Of a stretch of 64,000 nt of DNA, positions 1-11,112 are shown in pieces. Origin of the DNA: Pasteurellaceae bacterium (GTDB lineage Bacteria > Pseudomonadota > Gammaproteobacteria > Enterobacterales > Pasteurellaceae); NCBI GenBank assembly GCA_030527795.1, contig JAUNAB010000005.1, positions 1 through 64,000 of the forward strand, written 5' to 3'. How positions within the stretch are numbered: the first letter of the stretch is position 1; each line of letters opens with the position of its first letter. Both the position numbers and the translations under genes were made by a program. The notes under the pieces are model-generated. The model was given only the letters and a program-made list of their open reading frames with translations, was not told where the DNA came from and did no database searches.

Positions 1-123
1 TAGGGATTATTCTAACCTGAAATTAGATTTCCCTAGTTATCTAGTACAGCCCCTAATAATTTAATGTTGATAAATTGATGAATAAATAACATTCAAATAA
101 AGCTAAGAAAGTAAAAATACACA

Positions 124-168
124 GAACCGCGGTCAAAAATTTATACATTTTTTTTGACCGCGGTTTTA
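124..168. repeat. Inverted pair of ACCGCGGT uptake-like elements, probable terminator
   Basis: Two CCGCGG cores at 127-132 and 158-163 face each other, each flanked by A/T tracts, so the arms GAACCGCGGTCAAAAA and TTTTTGACCGCGGTTT can fold into a stable stem. It lies 51 bp beyond the stop of the minus-strand EthD-like gene, so it may terminate that gene and whatever lies to the left of the window. The remaining bases 1-123 hold nothing I can name. Confidence 0.75.
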
Positions 169-218
169 TTTATCTCATAACAATGTATTTCTCTCTTATT
201 CAAAGCAAATTACATCGT

Positions 219-577
219 TTAAATGATAAGCTCCTCTTCACCTAACCACATAACAGACTGAGCCAAATCCACAAAACGTAGCTCATCTTCTTTTAACATT
301 GCCAGAGCCTTCTTGCCATCCTCTGATTCACGAGCTTGCATAAATTCTTGTTTTGACTCATACCACAATTCGCCCATTGCATCGAACATAAATTCTGCAG
401 TTTGCCGTTGTGTATTTGGTCTATTTACAGATTTTAATGATAATGTTTTGCTGTATTTTTTTATTTTCAATACCTTTTGCAATGCCAATACTTTTTCCGA
501 GTGAGAATTCCACAGTACATAAAATTCACTTGTCGATAAATCAGCTTTTTTTTTACAAACATAATAACTTTAAACAT
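219..577 (-). pseudogene. EthD-like small protein, frameshifted at a poly-A tract
   Basis: The C-terminal part (219-488 and some codons upstream) reads GELWYESKQEF...DELRFVDLAQSVMW, the pattern of EthD-domain dimeric alpha-beta barrel proteins. The N-terminal part starts at ATG 575-577, after an AGGAAG ribosome site, and reads MFKVIMFVKKK, a typical EthD start. The two lie in different frames. One extra A in the run of T on the plus strand (546-554, nine bases) would join them into MFKVIMFVKKKADLSTSEF and onward, about 119 residues. This is therefore a one-base deletion, a slippage or phase-variable tract, or a sequencing error. The substrate is unknown. The gene is divergent from a MerR-type regulator, also damaged. 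Confidence 0.6.
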
Positions 578-632
578 TTTTTCTTCCTCTTTTAATCATA
601 TAAATATATGATATCTATAAATTACAATAAAT

Positions 633-646
633 ATCCTAAATAGGAT
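633..646. promoter_or_regulatory. Palindromic operator candidate between EthD-like and MerR genes
   Basis: ATCCTA-AA-TAGGAT is a 6+6 bp inverted repeat with a 2-bp spacer. It sits 56 bp upstream of the EthD-like start (577, minus) and 37 bp upstream of the MerR-type start (683, plus). MerR proteins usually bind such palindromes between divergent promoters. The assignment is inferred from position and symmetry only. Confidence 0.45.
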
Positions 647-682
647 AAAGTATGACATTATATAAGGGTCAATAGGGATGTT

Positions 683-994
683 ATGAAAATCGGAGAATTT
701 GCTAAGAATTGTCACATCAGTATACGAATGGTACGCTTTTATGAACAATTAAATTTAATTAAGCCCACACGAACTCAGAATGGGTATCGCTATTATTCAG
801 AAAGACATATTGATGAGGTCAAGAAAATTAGAATATTAAATCAAGTGGGCATACCATTGAAAGATATTGCCTTATTACAGAACTGTTTACAAAATAATGT
901 GCAAACTATTTGCCCGCTACTACGTGAAAAATTACAGTAAAAACAAAAAGAAATTCAACAACAAATAAATACGCTGAGTTATTCAGAAAATTAA
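683..994 (+). pseudogene. MerR-family transcriptional regulator, interrupted by a stop codon
   Basis: The first 85 residues form a complete MerR-type winged helix-turn-helix: MKIGEFAKNCHISIRMVRFYE, the GYRYY wing motif, then KKIRILNQVGIPLKDIALL. The start has an AGGGATGTT leader. Translation stops at TAA 938-940 after REKLQ, yet the same frame continues with KQKEIQQQINTL, the coiled-coil dimerisation helix normal for this family, to a second stop at 992-994. A shift of frame near there would read on as RKLINKILLTQNNK. Full MerR proteins of this type have about 120-140 residues, so the effector end is lost or broken. The DNA-binding part could still be made. Target and ligand are unknown; the divergent EthD-like gene is the obvious target. 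Confidence 0.6.
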
Positions 995-1119
995 TCAATA
1001 AAATACTTTTAACTCAAAATAATAAGTAATATCTTTCTTCTTATTTAATGAAGCTATATTCATTATATATGATCTATATATTAAAGTGTTTACAAACAAG
1101 ATCTTATCTATTTTAAATA

Positions 1120-1151
1120 AAAATCCCCTACCTAAAAAGACAGGGGATTTA
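1120..1151 (-). terminator. Rho-independent terminator of guaB
   Basis: AATCCCCT and AGGGGATT form a hairpin (loop of about 14 nt) just beyond the guaB stop codon at 1155, flanked by A and T runs. The stretch 995-1119 between the MerR remnant and this hairpin shows nothing I recognise. Confidence 0.7.
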
Positions 1152-1154
1152 ACA

Positions 1155-2618
1155 TTAACCCATACGATAATTTGGTGCTTCTTTAGTTATCGTCACATCG
1201 TGGACGTGGCTTTCTTTAATACCTGCACCACTAATTCTCACAAACTCTGCTTTAGTGCGTAGCTCCTCAATGGTGGCACAACCTGTTAAGCCCATACAAG
1301 AACGCAAACCGCCCATTTGTTGATGGATAATTTCCTTTAAATAGCCTTTATAAGCAATTCGCCCTTCAATACCTTCAGGGACTAATTTGTCCGCAGCATT
1401 ATCCGATTGGAAATAACGATCACTTGAACCTTTTGACATCGCGCCCAATGACCCCATTCCACGATAGGATTTGAATGCACGACCTTGATATAACTCAATT
1501 TCGCCTGGGGCTTCTTCCGTTCCCGCAAACATTGAACCCACCATTACACAACTCGCCCCTGCGGCAATCGCCTTAGCGATATCACCAGAATAACGGATAC
1601 CGCCATCGGCGATAACAGGAATGCCACGTTCTTTCAATGCGGCGGCGGCTTCTGATATTGCTGTAATTTGTGGCACGCCCACACCTGTGACAATTCTCGT
1701 AGTACAAATTGACCCTGGACCAATCCCTACTTTTACTGCACTCGCTCCTGCATCTGCTAAGGCAATCGCCCCTTCAGCCGTGGCAATATTCCCTGCAATG
1801 ATCGGTAAATTCGGATATTTCGCTCGTGTTTCACGCACCCGTTTCAACACTCCTTCAGAATGCCCGTGTGAACTGTCAATTAATAACACATCAACGCCCG
1901 CTTCAACTAAGGATGCAATTCGCTCTTCATTACCAGGGCCCGCTCCGACCGCAGCACCGACACGCAAACGCCCAAATTCATCTTTACACGCATTCGGTTT
2001 TTGTTCCGCTTTTTGATAGTCTTTTGACGTAATCATTCCCGTTAAACGGAATTTATCATCAACGACCAACACTTTTTCCACACGATGTTCGTGCATTAAT
2101 TGCAAAATTTCTTCGCGTGGCGCCCCCGCTTTAACTGTGACTAATTCGTCGCGTGGTGTCATCATTTCCGCGACTGTTTTTGATAAATCAGAAACAAAAC
2201 GCGTATCGCGACTTGTCACGATTCCAACTAATTCATTATTGTGATCAACTACAGGATAACCCGCAAAGCCATTTTTCTTCACAAACTGTGCTAATTCGCC
2301 TAAGGTTGTGGTTGGCAATACACTCACAGGGGCAGATACAACGCCACTTTCAAATTTTTTCACTTTGCGGACACGATCAGCTTGGCGTTCAATAGTCATA
2401 TTTTTATGGATAAACCCAATCCCACCTTCTTGAGCAAGGGAAATCGCGAGTTTAGTTTCAGTTACAGTATCCATTGCCGCTGACAACATCGGTATATTCA
2501 AACGAATATCTTTGGTTAATTGAGTAGAAAGATCCGCGGTATTGGGCAGAACAGTTGAATGGGCTGGGACGAGTAATACATCGTCAAAGGTTAAGGCTTC
2601 TTGTTTGATTCTAAGCAT
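1155..2618 (-). CDS. guaB: Inosine-5'-monophosphate dehydrogenase
   Basis: GuaB oxidises IMP to XMP with NAD+, the first committed step of GMP synthesis, in the cytosol. The 487-residue protein has the family length. It opens with [13 protein letters not shown], carries two CBS modules at about 95-205, and has the catalytic-cysteine loop [13 protein letters not shown] near residue 300, followed by the flap region with RGMGSLGAM. The start at 2616-2618 fits the conserved N-terminus. GuaA, its usual partner in a guaBA operon, is not adjacent here but lies at 28.7 kb. The gene is divergent from birA. One CCGCGG copy lies inside it (2534). Confidence 0.97.
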   Translation of the reverse strand: MLRIKQEALTFDDVLLVPAHSTVLPNTADLSTQLTKDIRLNIPMLSAAMDTVTETKLAISLAQEGGIGFIHKNMTIERQADRVRKVKKFESGVVSAPVSVLPTTTLGELAQFVKKNGFAGYPVVDHNNELVGIVTSRDTRFVSDLSKTVAEMMTPRDELVTVKAGAPREEILQLMHEHRVEKVLVVDDKFRLTGMITSKDYQKAEQKPNACKDEFGRLRVGAAVGAGPGNEERIASLVEAGVDVLLIDSSHGHSEGVLKRVRETRAKYPNLPIIAGNIATAEGAIALADAGASAVKVGIGPGSICTTRIVTGVGVPQITAISEAAAALKERGIPVIADGGIRYSGDIAKAIAAGASCVMVGSMFAGTEEAPGEIELYQGRAFKSYRGMGSLGAMSKGSSDRYFQSDNAADKLVPEGIEGRIAYKGYLKEIIHQQMGGLRSCMGLTGCATIEELRTKAEFVRISGAGIKESHVHDVTITKEAPNYRMG

Positions 2619-2774
2619 TGCAATATTTCTCTTAGGTTAATATGAAGGTTAAAAAATATTGCGGACGGATTATACAGATTTTCTCCTTGCTTGAAAACTG
2701 CTTTTTATGCAAAATGCTCTTTTTTATTGAGAATAATCATTTGGCGGTTTACGCCATTACACAAGGGGATCGCA

Positions 2775-3737
2775 ATGTTTAATTTACTGCAACTACTCGC
2801 TGATTGCCAACCAAAATCACGCCAATTTTTGACCGCGGTTTTGGCTATTTCACCTGAACAGCTTGAGAACTGGGTTATTCAGTTGCTAACCCAAGGCTTG
2901 CAAATTGAACGCACACCTCTTACTTTACGTCTAATACCGCAATCACCATTGCTCAACGCCAATCAACTAAAAAACGCACTTTTACCTTATAATCTACATT
3001 ATCAAGCTATTATTGACTCAACTAATCAATATTTACTGGATAATATCCCGACTCTGCACAAAGGCGATTTATGCGTGGCGGAATATCAAAGTGCAGGGCG
3101 TGGGCGACGTGGGCGTCAATGGCAATCCCCTTTTGCTAGCCAGTTAATTATGAGCTTTTATTGGACTCTCGAGCCACGTACGACTTTAGACGGTTTAAGC
3201 ATTATTATCGGAATGGCAATTTTTGAGACTTTTCAATCACTTATTCAGCAATCAACATCATCTTCACAAAGCAATGAACTCGCATTGAAATGGCCAAATG
3301 ATGTCTTACTTAATCAACGAAAACTCGCGGGCATTTTAGTTGAAATAGGAAAATCAGATAATGGGCTCATTAATTTAGTTATCGGGATTGGCATTAATTT
3401 ACGATTACCCGAACACCCTCAAATCGATCAATCTTGGGCACAATTAACTGAAGCCTTACCCCAAGCCGATCGCAATCAAATTATCCCGTTGTTAGTTCAA
3501 CAGATTTATCAGGATTTACACCAATTTGAACAACAAGGGATTAGTGAAACCCGCCGTCAACAATGGGCAAAAATAGATACATTCTTTGGAAAAACCGTGA
3601 AAATTGTGCAAGGCAATACCGATATTATAGGCATTGAGCAAGGCATTGATCAATATGGACATCTTATTCTCTCTTGCAACGGAGAATTACGCACCTTTAA
3701 TGCTGGCGATGTGTCATTACGCGACAGCCAAGCATAA
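2775..3737 (+). CDS. birA: Bifunctional biotin ligase and biotin operon repressor
   Basis: BirA makes biotinyl-AMP and transfers biotin to the acetyl-CoA carboxylase carrier protein; the biotinyl-AMP-bound form also represses biotin genes. The 320-residue product has an N-terminal winged helix (about 1-60, LLQLLADCQPKSRQFL) and the ligase core with the GRGRRGRQW adenylate-binding loop near residue 107 and KWPNDVLLNQRKLAGILVE. I chose ATG 2775, which follows AAGGGGAT at good spacing, over a longer reading from 2691 that lacks family similarity. An ACCGCGGT element at 2833 is embedded in the DNA-binding domain coding region. The next gene follows 28 bp downstream. Confidence 0.95.
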   Translation: MFNLLQLLADCQPKSRQFLTAVLAISPEQLENWVIQLLTQGLQIERTPLTLRLIPQSPLLNANQLKNALLPYNLHYQAIIDSTNQYLLDNIPTLHKGDLCVAEYQSAGRGRRGRQWQSPFASQLIMSFYWTLEPRTTLDGLSIIIGMAIFETFQSLIQQSTSSSQSNELALKWPNDVLLNQRKLAGILVEIGKSDNGLINLVIGIGINLRLPEHPQIDQSWAQLTEALPQADRNQIIPLLVQQIYQDLHQFEQQGISETRRQQWAKIDTFFGKTVKIVQGNTDIIGIEQGIDQYGHLILSCNGELRTFNAGDVSLRDSQA

Positions 3738-3765
3738 TTCACATTGACTTAGCTAAGGATTGAAT

Positions 3766-4401
3766 ATGTTTCGTTTAATTAAAAAAGCAATAAATCTCAG
3801 TTTACGTAAAGGGATCAATCAACGTAACCGTCAACGTTTACACAACCAAACACCCACCATTATTGCAAGTAATTGTAATGGTGCATTTATTGCTCACGAC
3901 TTAGGTTTGCAATTTCGTTCACCCTTTGTGAACTTATACCTTAGCTCACAGGATTTTATTCAATATCTACAACATATTGACGATTATCGCAATGCACCAC
4001 TGCATTTTATCGCCAATCCAAATGGTGCATACCCATTAGCGAAATTAAATGACCTAACCATTCACTTTATGCACTACCATTCAGAACAAGAAGCCCAACA
4101 AAAATGGCAACAACGCTCACAACGAATGGATTTGAATAACTGCTTTCTAATGATGACCGACCGTGATGGTTGCACCGAACAAGATCTTATCGCATTTGAT
4201 CAGCTGCCTTATCCGCACAAAGTGGTATTTACCCATAAATCCTATCCCCATATTCAATCATCGTACTATCTTGCTGATTTTGCTAATCAAACACAAGTGG
4301 GCGATTTGTTTGAATTCAGTGGTTGGAACGGCAAAAAATATTATGATCAATTTGACTATGTCAACTGGTTTAACCAAAGTGAGAAAAACAATGACATTTA
4401 G
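3766..4401 (+). CDS. DUF1919 family protein
   Basis: The 211-residue product has the features of the DUF1919 family: an early basic stretch, then [35 protein letters not shown] and a later MMTDRDGC motif. Members are often found in capsule or exopolysaccharide loci, and no enzymatic activity is established that I know of. It sits between birA and glnE in the same direction, and its stop overlaps the glnE start by 11 bp, suggesting co-transcription and translational coupling. No polysaccharide genes are nearby. The start ATG 3766 follows TAAGGAT. Confidence 0.75.
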   Translation: MFRLIKKAINLSLRKGINQRNRQRLHNQTPTIIASNCNGAFIAHDLGLQFRSPFVNLYLSSQDFIQYLQHIDDYRNAPLHFIANPNGAYPLAKLNDLTIHFMHYHSEQEAQQKWQQRSQRMDLNNCFLMMTDRDGCTEQDLIAFDQLPYPHKVVFTHKSYPHIQSSYYLADFANQTQVGDLFEFSGWNGKKYYDQFDYVNWFNQSEKNNDI

Positions 4402-7333
4402 TACTGATTATCTTCACGAAGTCGATCAACAATTAGCAGAAATCGCGGTTATCCATTTTCCAGAACAACATAAACAAATAATTCTAGAACAAATCCAATC
4501 GCAAAAAAAGGATGTCAATGCTCCTTGCACAATGCTCGCTCGTGCGATCGCAATGTCGCCCTTTGTGGCAGAAGTGCTACGCAAACAAGCGGATTTATTC
4601 CAACAATGCTGGCATCACGCCCTGTCCTTTGATTATTGTCAACATTATGATGCTCGCTTAGCTCAACAACTTGCCTCAATTCAAGATGAAAACCAACTTT
4701 ACCGTGAATTACGCCAATTTCGTTATCGCGAAATGGCAAAATTAAGCATTTGCCAAAGTTTAAATTTAGCTAGTGTGGAACAAATTTTCATTCAACTATC
4801 TAAGTTAGCAGAAAGTCTGATTATTGCCTCACGTGATTGGCTTTATCAGCAGGCTTGCATAGAAATGGGAACGCCTGTTGATGAGCAAGGACAACCACAA
4901 CAATTATATATTCTTGGAATGGGTAAATTAGGAGGATTTGAACTCAATTTTTCATCAGATATTGATTTAATTTTCACTTATCCAAGCCAAGGCGAAACGA
5001 TGGGCGTTCGGCGTCCTGTTGACAATGCCAAATTTTTCACCCGACTAGGTCAACGCCTAATTAATGCACTTGATCGCTATACCTCGGACGGTTTTGTATA
5101 TCGTACCGATATGCGTTTACGCCCCTTTGGTGAAAGTGGTGCATTGGCTCTCAGTTTTACGGCACTAGAAAACTATTATCAAGAACAAGGACGTGATTGG
5201 GAACGCTACGCAATGATTAAAGCTCGCATTCTCGGTTCAAATGAACAAGATCCTCATATCAACGCCTTACGCCAATTATTACGCCCCTTTGTCTATCGCC
5301 GCTATATTGATTTTAGTGTTATCCAGTCACTACGCGATATGAAAAGGAAAATTGAACGGGAAATTCGCCGCCGTGGGTTAGTGGATAATATCAAATTGGG
5401 GCGTGGCGGGATTCGTGAAATTGAATTTATTGTACAAGTCTTTCAGCTAATTCGTGGCGGACGTGAAGTCACCTTGCAACAAACTGAACTCCTAAAATTA
5501 TTACCTGAAATCAAACGATTAGCCTTACTTCCTAGCGAACAATGTACACAGCTACGCCAAGCCTATTTATTTTTACGCCGAGTGGAAAATGTATTACAAG
5601 CTATTGATGATAAACAAACCCAGCTGCTTCCAACCACTGAAATCGATCGCCAACGTTTAGTTTGTGCCTGTGCTGAATTTGTGCAACTTGATCCGCAAGG
5701 CAAGCCAATTTGGCAACGCTACCCTATTCAAGATTGGACAAGCTTTTATGCGGTACTGCAACAACATCAACAACAAGTGCAAGCAATTTTTGAGCAATTA
5801 ATTGGCGATGAGAATAATCAAAATAAAATGCCCGATAGCACCTGTTTTGATCTTTTTGATGACGGATTAACCAATGAAGAATTAGATCAATGGCTACTTG
5901 ATTTGGGTATGCCAGCGGATGAAATTGAAAAACCGCGGTCAAAAATTCAAACGTTTTGCCGTGAGCTTAATCGACGTGCAGTAGGCGTTCGGGGGCGAGA
6001 AGTATTAAGCCAACTGTTACCCAATTTATTACGTGAAGTACTTGCACACCAACAATATTTAATTCTTTTGCCCCGCATTCTCAACATTATTGAGAAAATA
6101 TTAACCCGCACCACCTATTTAGAATTGCTGCAAGAAAATCCGCAAGCCTTAACCCAATTAATTGAGCTCTGTGCACAATCTCAAATGATTGCCGAGCAAG
6201 TGGCTCGTTATCCTATTTTGCTCGATGAATTGCTCAATCCGCAAACCTTGCACAATCCAACACCCTTTAGTGAATACGGCAATGAACTACGTCAATATTT
6301 ATTGCGTATCCCTTCTGATAACGAAGAAATGCTCATTGATGCACTGCGTCAATTCAAACAGGCTTGCCATTTGCGTATTGCCAGTGCGGATATTGTTGGT
6401 GCTTTACCCGTGATGAAAGTGAGCGATCATTTAACCTTCTTAGCCGAAGCCATTTTAGCTGAAGTTATTCATCTCGCTTGGCAACAAGTAAGCTATCGCT
6501 TTGGTGTCCCCGCACATTTAGCGGAAAATGAAAAAGGTTTTGCGGTCATTGGTTACGGAAAACTCGGCGGAATTGAATTAGGCTATCAATCAGATTTAGA
6601 TTTAGTCTTTCTCTACGACAGTTCACGTCAAAGTGACACCGTTGGCGGCAAAAAACAAATTGATAGCAACCAATTTTACCTAAAATTAGCACAAAAAATT
6701 ATCAGCATTTTTAGTATGAATACCAGTGCAGGCGTGTTATATGATATTGATACCCGCCTACGCCCGTCAGGCGAAGCAGGTCCTTTAGTGAGCAGTTTCC
6801 ACGCCTTTGAGCAATATCAACAACAAGATGCGTGGACGTGGGAGCAACAAGCCTTAGTTCGTGCGCGTGTCGTGTTTGGCGATGCACATTTACAACAGCA
6901 ATTTGAACATATTCGCCGTGCAGCCTTAGCAAAACCGCGGAATATTTCTCAATTAAAACGAGATGTTGTAGCAATGCGACAAAAAATGTATCAATATCTA
7001 GCCAATACAAACCCTACTCAATTTAATCTGAAAACAGACAAAGGTGGCATTACGGATATTGAATTTATTGCACAATATCTAGTATTAGCCCACGCACAAA
7101 ATAACCCTGAGTTGACACGCTGGTCTGATAATGTGCGTATTTTTGAACAAATGGCAACTTACAACGTGCTTTCACAACAAGATGCAGAACAGCTAAAAGA
7201 CTGCTATACCAGCCTACGCAACCGCATTCATCACTTGAATTTGCTCGGTTTACCCAACCAAGTGTCAACACAAGAATTTATCCCACAACGTCAATTTGTC
7301 CAACAAATCTGGCAGCGTTTTCTCGTTGATTAA
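4391..7333 (+). CDS. glnE: Glutamine synthetase adenylyltransferase/adenylyl-removing enzyme
   Basis: GlnE adds and removes AMP on the conserved tyrosine of glutamine synthetase under control of PII and glutamine. The product has 980 residues, slightly longer than the roughly 946 of E. coli. Both nucleotidyltransferase halves are visible: [18 protein letters not shown] near residue 176 (deadenylylase half) and [18 protein letters not shown] near residue 716 (adenylylase half), each followed by the R-L-R-P motif ([20 protein letters not shown]). ATG 4391 was chosen because a longer in-frame extension runs through the DUF1919 gene without similarity. Its target glnA is at 9.5 kb and the PII modifier glnD at 33.4 kb. 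It ends at a paired ACCGCGGT hairpin. Confidence 0.96.
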   Translation: MTFSTDYLHEVDQQLAEIAVIHFPEQHKQIILEQIQSQKKDVNAPCTMLARAIAMSPFVAEVLRKQADLFQQCWHHALSFDYCQHYDARLAQQLASIQDENQLYRELRQFRYREMAKLSICQSLNLASVEQIFIQLSKLAESLIIASRDWLYQQACIEMGTPVDEQGQPQQLYILGMGKLGGFELNFSSDIDLIFTYPSQGETMGVRRPVDNAKFFTRLGQRLINALDRYTSDGFVYRTDMRLRPFGESGALALSFTALENYYQEQGRDWERYAMIKARILGSNEQDPHINALRQLLRPFVYRRYIDFSVIQSLRDMKRKIEREIRRRGLVDNIKLGRGGIREIEFIVQVFQLIRGGREVTLQQTELLKLLPEIKRLALLPSEQCTQLRQAYLFLRRVENVLQAIDDKQTQLLPTTEIDRQRLVCACAEFVQLDPQGKPIWQRYPIQDWTSFYAVLQQHQQQVQAIFEQLIGDENNQNKMPDSTCFDLFDDGLTNEELDQWLLDLGMPADEIEKPRSKIQTFCRELNRRAVGVRGREVLSQLLPNLLREVLAHQQYLILLPRILNIIEKILTRTTYLELLQENPQALTQLIELCAQSQMIAEQVARYPILLDELLNPQTLHNPTPFSEYGNELRQYLLRIPSDNEEMLIDALRQFKQACHLRIASADIVGALPVMKVSDHLTFLAEAILAEVIHLAWQQVSYRFGVPAHLAENEKGFAVIGYGKLGGIELGYQSDLDLVFLYDSSRQSDTVGGKKQIDSNQFYLKLAQKIISIFSMNTSAGVLYDIDTRLRPSGEAGPLVSSFHAFEQYQQQDAWTWEQQALVRARVVFGDAHLQQQFEHIRRAALAKPRNISQLKRDVVAMRQKMYQYLANTNPTQFNLKTDKGGITDIEFIAQYLVLAHAQNNPELTRWSDNVRIFEQMATYNVLSQQDAEQLKDCYTSLRNRIHHLNLLGLPNQVSTQEFIPQRQFVQQIWQRFLVD

Positions 7334-7349
7334 ATAGAGAGAAATCATC

Positions 7350-7392
7350 AAACCGCGGTCAAAAAAATGCTTAAAATTTTGACCGCGGTTTT
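7350..7392. repeat. Inverted ACCGCGGT pair between convergent glnE and typA
   Basis: Cores at 7353 and 7383 with arms AAACCGCGGTCAAAA and TTTTGACCGCGGTTTTTT form a long hairpin with a terminal T run on the plus strand. It lies 17 bp past the glnE stop and probably terminates glnE. Confidence 0.8.
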
Positions 7393-7409
7393 TTATATTT
7401 CTAACCAAT

Positions 7410-7437
7410 AAAAAAGCGCCCATTATAAAATGGGCGG
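7410..7437 (-). terminator. Rho-independent terminator of typA
   Basis: CGCCCATT and AATGGGCG pair around a 4-nt loop (7417-7436). Read on the minus strand it is followed by a run of T. It lies just beyond the typA stop. Confidence 0.75.
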
Positions 7438-7460
7438 TAGATAGATAAGAAAATGAAAAC

Positions 7461-9311
7461 TTAGTGAGTACTTGTACTCGTTGTGCTACGGTTAGCTCGC
7501 TTCCGATCGTTTTCAGTTAATAATTTTTTCCGAACACGGATAGATTGCGGTGTAACTTCAACTAACTCATCGTCATCAATAAATTCAATCGCTTGTTCAA
7601 GGGTGAATTTAATTGGTGTGGTTAATACGATCGCATCATCTTTACCTGATGCACGCATATTGGTTAATTTTTTACCTTGCAAGCAGTTTACGGTTAAGTC
7701 ATTTGAGCGACTATGAATACCAATGATTTGACCTTCATATACTTCAACCCCGTGTTCAACCAACAATTTGCCACGCTCTTGTAAACCAAATAACGCGTAA
7801 GCTAGCGCTTTACCTGTACCATTTGAAATTAACACGCCATTTTTACGTTGCCCGATTTCACCTGGTTTAATATCGTCATAATGGCTGAAACTTGAATACA
7901 GCAAACCTGTACCTGACGTCATTGTCATAAATTCATTACGGAAGCCAATTAGACCGCGGCTCGGAATAATATATTCTAAACGGGTGCGTCCTTTACCATC
8001 TGGAATCATATCTTTGACTTCGCCTTTACGAATACCTAATGCTTCCATTACTGAACCTTGATGTTGTTCTTCAATATCAATGGTCACTTGCTCAAACGGC
8101 TCTTGTTTACGCCCGTCAATGGTTTTGTAGATTACTTTCGGACGTGATACCGCTAATTCATAACCTTCACGGCGCATATTTTCAATTAATACGGAAAGGT
8201 GTAATTCGCCACGGCCAGACACGCGGAAAGCATCAGGATCTTCGGTTTCTTCCACGCGTAATGCCACGTTATGCACCAATTCTTTGTTTAAACGTTCAAG
8301 AATTTGGCGAGAAGTAACATATTTCCCTTCTTTACCACAGAATGGCGAGGTATTTACACAGAAGAACATCGTTACCGTTGGTTCATCTACGCTCAATGCA
8401 GGAAGTGCTTCAACATTATTAATATCGCAAATGGTATCTGAAATGTTTAACTCACCTAAACCAGTGATTGCCACGATATCACCGGCAAACGCACGATCGG
8501 TTTCATAACGTTGTAACCCTAAATGCCCTAAAACTTGCCCAACTTTACCGTTACGTGTTTTGCCAAAGCTATCAATAATAGTGACACTTTGATTTGGTTT
8601 TACCGAACCACGTTTGATCCGCCCAATCCCAATAACACCCACATAGCTATTATAATCTAATTGAGAAATTTGCATTTGGAAAGGTTGCTCTAATTCAACC
8701 GAGGGCAGTGCAACATGCTTAACAATGGCTTCAAATAATGGCGTCATATCTGGGGCAAGATCTTCGTGTTCTAAACCTGCAACGCCCATTAATGCAGAAG
8801 CATAAATAATTGGAAAATCTAATTGTTCATCGGTAGCACCAAGATTAACAAATAAATCAAAAACTTGGTCAACAACCCAATCAGGGCGTGCGCCTGGACG
8901 GTCAACTTTATTAATCACTACGATTGGTTTTAATCCGTGTGCAAAGGCTTTTTGTGTTACAAAACGAGTTTGTGGCATTGGACCATCAAAGGCATCTACC
9001 ACTAATAAAACACTATCAACCATTGATAGCACACGTTCAACTTCGCCACCGAAGTCCGCGTGTCCTGGGGTATCCACAATATTAATGCGGTAGTCATTCC
9101 AATTAATCGCGGTATTTTTAGCAAGGATAGTAATTCCACGCTCTTTCTCTAAATCATTAGAGTCCATTACACGTTCATCGCTATCGCCATTGCGTGCAGC
9201 TTCCAATGTGCCTGATTGTTGGAGAAGTTTGTCAACAAGGGTGGTTTTACCGTGGTCAACGTGGGCGATGATTGCGATATTACGCAATTTATTGATATCT
9301 AAATCTGACAT
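7461..9311 (-). CDS. typA: Ribosome-associated translational GTPase TypA/BipA
   Basis: TypA/BipA is an EF-G-like GTPase that binds 70S ribosomes and supports ribosome assembly and stress or cold adaptation. The 616-residue product has the G1 loop AHVDHGKTT at 16-24, the switch region [25 protein letters not shown], and the NKVD G4 motif, then domains II, III and V, and the BipA-specific C-terminal part. The length matches the family. It is divergent from glnA (188 bp apart) and convergent with glnE. Confidence 0.96.
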   Translation of the reverse strand: MSDLDINKLRNIAIIAHVDHGKTTLVDKLLQQSGTLEAARNGDSDERVMDSNDLEKERGITILAKNTAINWNDYRINIVDTPGHADFGGEVERVLSMVDSVLLVVDAFDGPMPQTRFVTQKAFAHGLKPIVVINKVDRPGARPDWVVDQVFDLFVNLGATDEQLDFPIIYASALMGVAGLEHEDLAPDMTPLFEAIVKHVALPSVELEQPFQMQISQLDYNSYVGVIGIGRIKRGSVKPNQSVTIIDSFGKTRNGKVGQVLGHLGLQRYETDRAFAGDIVAITGLGELNISDTICDINNVEALPALSVDEPTVTMFFCVNTSPFCGKEGKYVTSRQILERLNKELVHNVALRVEETEDPDAFRVSGRGELHLSVLIENMRREGYELAVSRPKVIYKTIDGRKQEPFEQVTIDIEEQHQGSVMEALGIRKGEVKDMIPDGKGRTRLEYIIPSRGLIGFRNEFMTMTSGTGLLYSSFSHYDDIKPGEIGQRKNGVLISNGTGKALAYALFGLQERGKLLVEHGVEVYEGQIIGIHSRSNDLTVNCLQGKKLTNMRASGKDDAIVLTTPIKFTLEQAIEFIDDDELVEVTPQSIRVRKKLLTENDRKRANRSTTSTSTH

Positions 9312-9499
9312 TATAAATAATTCTTAACTGTTTAATATATAAAGAAAATATGCTCAAAATAAAAAGGTTTGCCCAAGCATATCAACGAAAGGACACGAAT
9401 TATACAACTTTTTATATCATTGGGCTATTAAATAATATAGAAAAATAGTATAAAATTAGGCAACTATTATTTTCTTTTAATCACAGAGGATCAATCTCA

Positions 9500-10927
9500 A
9501 TGACAAACGCAGCAGCAATTTCGAATGTATCTAAATTAATTCGAGAAAACAGCATCAAATTTATCCTACTTCGTTTTACCGACATTAAAGGTAAAGAACA
9601 CGGTGTGTCATTACCCGTTAGCCAAGTTGAAGACGATTTAGAAGATCTATTTGAAGAAGGAAAAATGTTTGATGGCTCATCCGTAGAAGGTTGGCGTGCA
9701 ATCAATAAAGCAGATATGCTCTTGATGCCGATTGCAGAAACCGCGGTCGTTGATCCTTTCGCCCAAATTCCTACCCTTTCCATTCGTTGTAGTATCTATG
9801 ATCCAAACACAATGCAAAGCTACGACCGTGATCCTCGCTCAATTGCAACACGTGCAGAAAACTATTTAAAATCAACAGGCGTAGCTGATACGGTATTCTT
9901 TGGTCCTGAACCTGAGTTTTTCTTATTTGATGATGTACGTTTTAGCACTGAAATGCATAACGTCAGCTATAAAATTGATGATGTGGAAGCGGCGTGGAAT
10001 ACCAATCGCCGTTTTGAAGACGGCAATAATGGCTATCGCCCATTGAAAAAAGGTGGTTACTGTGCCGTGGCACCAATTGATAGTGCTCACGATATTCGCT
10101 CTGAAATGTGTTTAATTTTAGAAGAAATGGGGCTAGTCATTGAAGCCCATCATCACGAAGTGGCGACCGCGGGTCAAAATGAAATTGCAACGAAATTCAA
10201 TAGCTTAACAAGCAAAGCAGATGAAACCCAAATCTATAAATACGTGGTGCAAAATGTCGCACTTGAACACGGCAAAACTGCTTGTTTTATGCCAAAACCT
10301 TTTGCAGGCGACAACGGCTCAGGTATGCACTGTAATATGTCCTTAGGCAAAGACGGCAAAAACGTATTCCAAGGCGATAAATATGCGGGCCTTTCAGAAA
10401 CTGCATTATATTACATTGGTGGTATTATTAAACACGCCAAAGCACTCAATGCCTTTACTAACCCAACTACTAACTCATACAAACGCTTAGTGCCAGGCTT
10501 TGAAGCACCTGTATTATTAGCGTATTCTGCGAGCAACCGCTCTGCTTCCATTCGTATTCCTGCGGTAACTAATCCAAAAGCAATCCGTATTGAAGCACGT
10601 TTCCCTGATCCAATGGCAAATCCATACCTTTGCTTTGCCGTATTATTAATGGCAGGGTTAGACGGTGTGATCAACAAAATTCACCCAGGCGATGCGATGG
10701 ATAAAAATCTTTATGATCTACCGCCAGAGGAATTGCAAAATATTCCAGCCGTAGCAAGTTCATTAGAGGAAGCCTTAAACAGCCTTGAAAAAGACTATGA
10801 GTTCTTAACTCAAGGTGGCGTATTCAGTAAAGAATTCGTGGATGCGTTCATTGCAATGAAACGCAAAGAAGTGGAGCGTTTAAATATGACCCCACACCCA
10901 GTAGAATTTGAAATGTATTACGCATAA
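9500..10927 (+). CDS. glnA: Glutamine synthetase type I
   Basis: GlnA makes glutamine from glutamate, ammonia and ATP as a dodecamer. The 475-residue sequence has the beta-grasp start, [10 protein letters not shown], the metal-binding [24 protein letters not shown] and the adenylylation-site motif [10 protein letters not shown] with the target tyrosine at about residue 405, so it should be controlled by GlnE. The start at 9500 has AGAGGATC ahead of it. I saw no sigma-54 -24/-12 element upstream; a TATAAAAT box near 9449 suggests a sigma-70 promoter. Several ACCGCGGT or near copies lie inside (9741, 10167). Confidence 0.97.
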   Translation: MTNAAAISNVSKLIRENSIKFILLRFTDIKGKEHGVSLPVSQVEDDLEDLFEEGKMFDGSSVEGWRAINKADMLLMPIAETAVVDPFAQIPTLSIRCSIYDPNTMQSYDRDPRSIATRAENYLKSTGVADTVFFGPEPEFFLFDDVRFSTEMHNVSYKIDDVEAAWNTNRRFEDGNNGYRPLKKGGYCAVAPIDSAHDIRSEMCLILEEMGLVIEAHHHEVATAGQNEIATKFNSLTSKADETQIYKYVVQNVALEHGKTACFMPKPFAGDNGSGMHCNMSLGKDGKNVFQGDKYAGLSETALYYIGGIIKHAKALNAFTNPTTNSYKRLVPGFEAPVLLAYSASNRSASIRIPAVTNPKAIRIEARFPDPMANPYLCFAVLLMAGLDGVINKIHPGDAMDKNLYDLPPEELQNIPAVASSLEEALNSLEKDYEFLTQGGVFSKEFVDAFIAMKRKEVERLNMTPHPVEFEMYYA

Positions 10928-10929
10928 AT

Positions 10930-10962
10930 AAAAAGTCCCCTTAAATAAAGGGGATTTTTCTT
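10930..10962 (+). terminator. Rho-independent terminator of glnA
   Basis: TCCCC and GGGGA pair (10936-10954) and are followed by TTTTTCTT, directly after the glnA stop. Confidence 0.75.
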
Positions 10963-10977
10963 ATTCTCCACAAAACC

Positions 10978-11021
10978 AAAACCGTGGTCAAATTTTCAAA
11001 TGTTTTTCTGACCGCGGTTTA
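10978..11021. repeat. Inverted uptake-like pair with one decayed arm
   Basis: The right arm is intact (CTGACCGCGGTTT, core 11012) but the left core reads CCGTGG (10982-10987), a single C to T change. It lies between convergent glnA and the DyP peroxidase gene, 92 bp from a second, intact pair. Confidence 0.65.
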
Positions 11022-11112
11022 TGTTGTTTAGCAATAAAATAGACAATTTTTATGTTTAACTATGAAATGTATTAAACAACAAGATGACTAAAAACGCTTT
11101 TTTAATTCTACA

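Noticed and set aside
1621-2016. Long antisense reading frames inside guaB and other genes
   Set aside because: They lie wholly over well-supported genes, lack ribosome sites and show no family patterns; they are shadows of codon use on the other strand.
9312-9499. Sigma-54 promoter for glnA
   Set aside because: No GG-N10-GC pair at suitable spacing in the gap; only a sigma-70-type -10 is visible.
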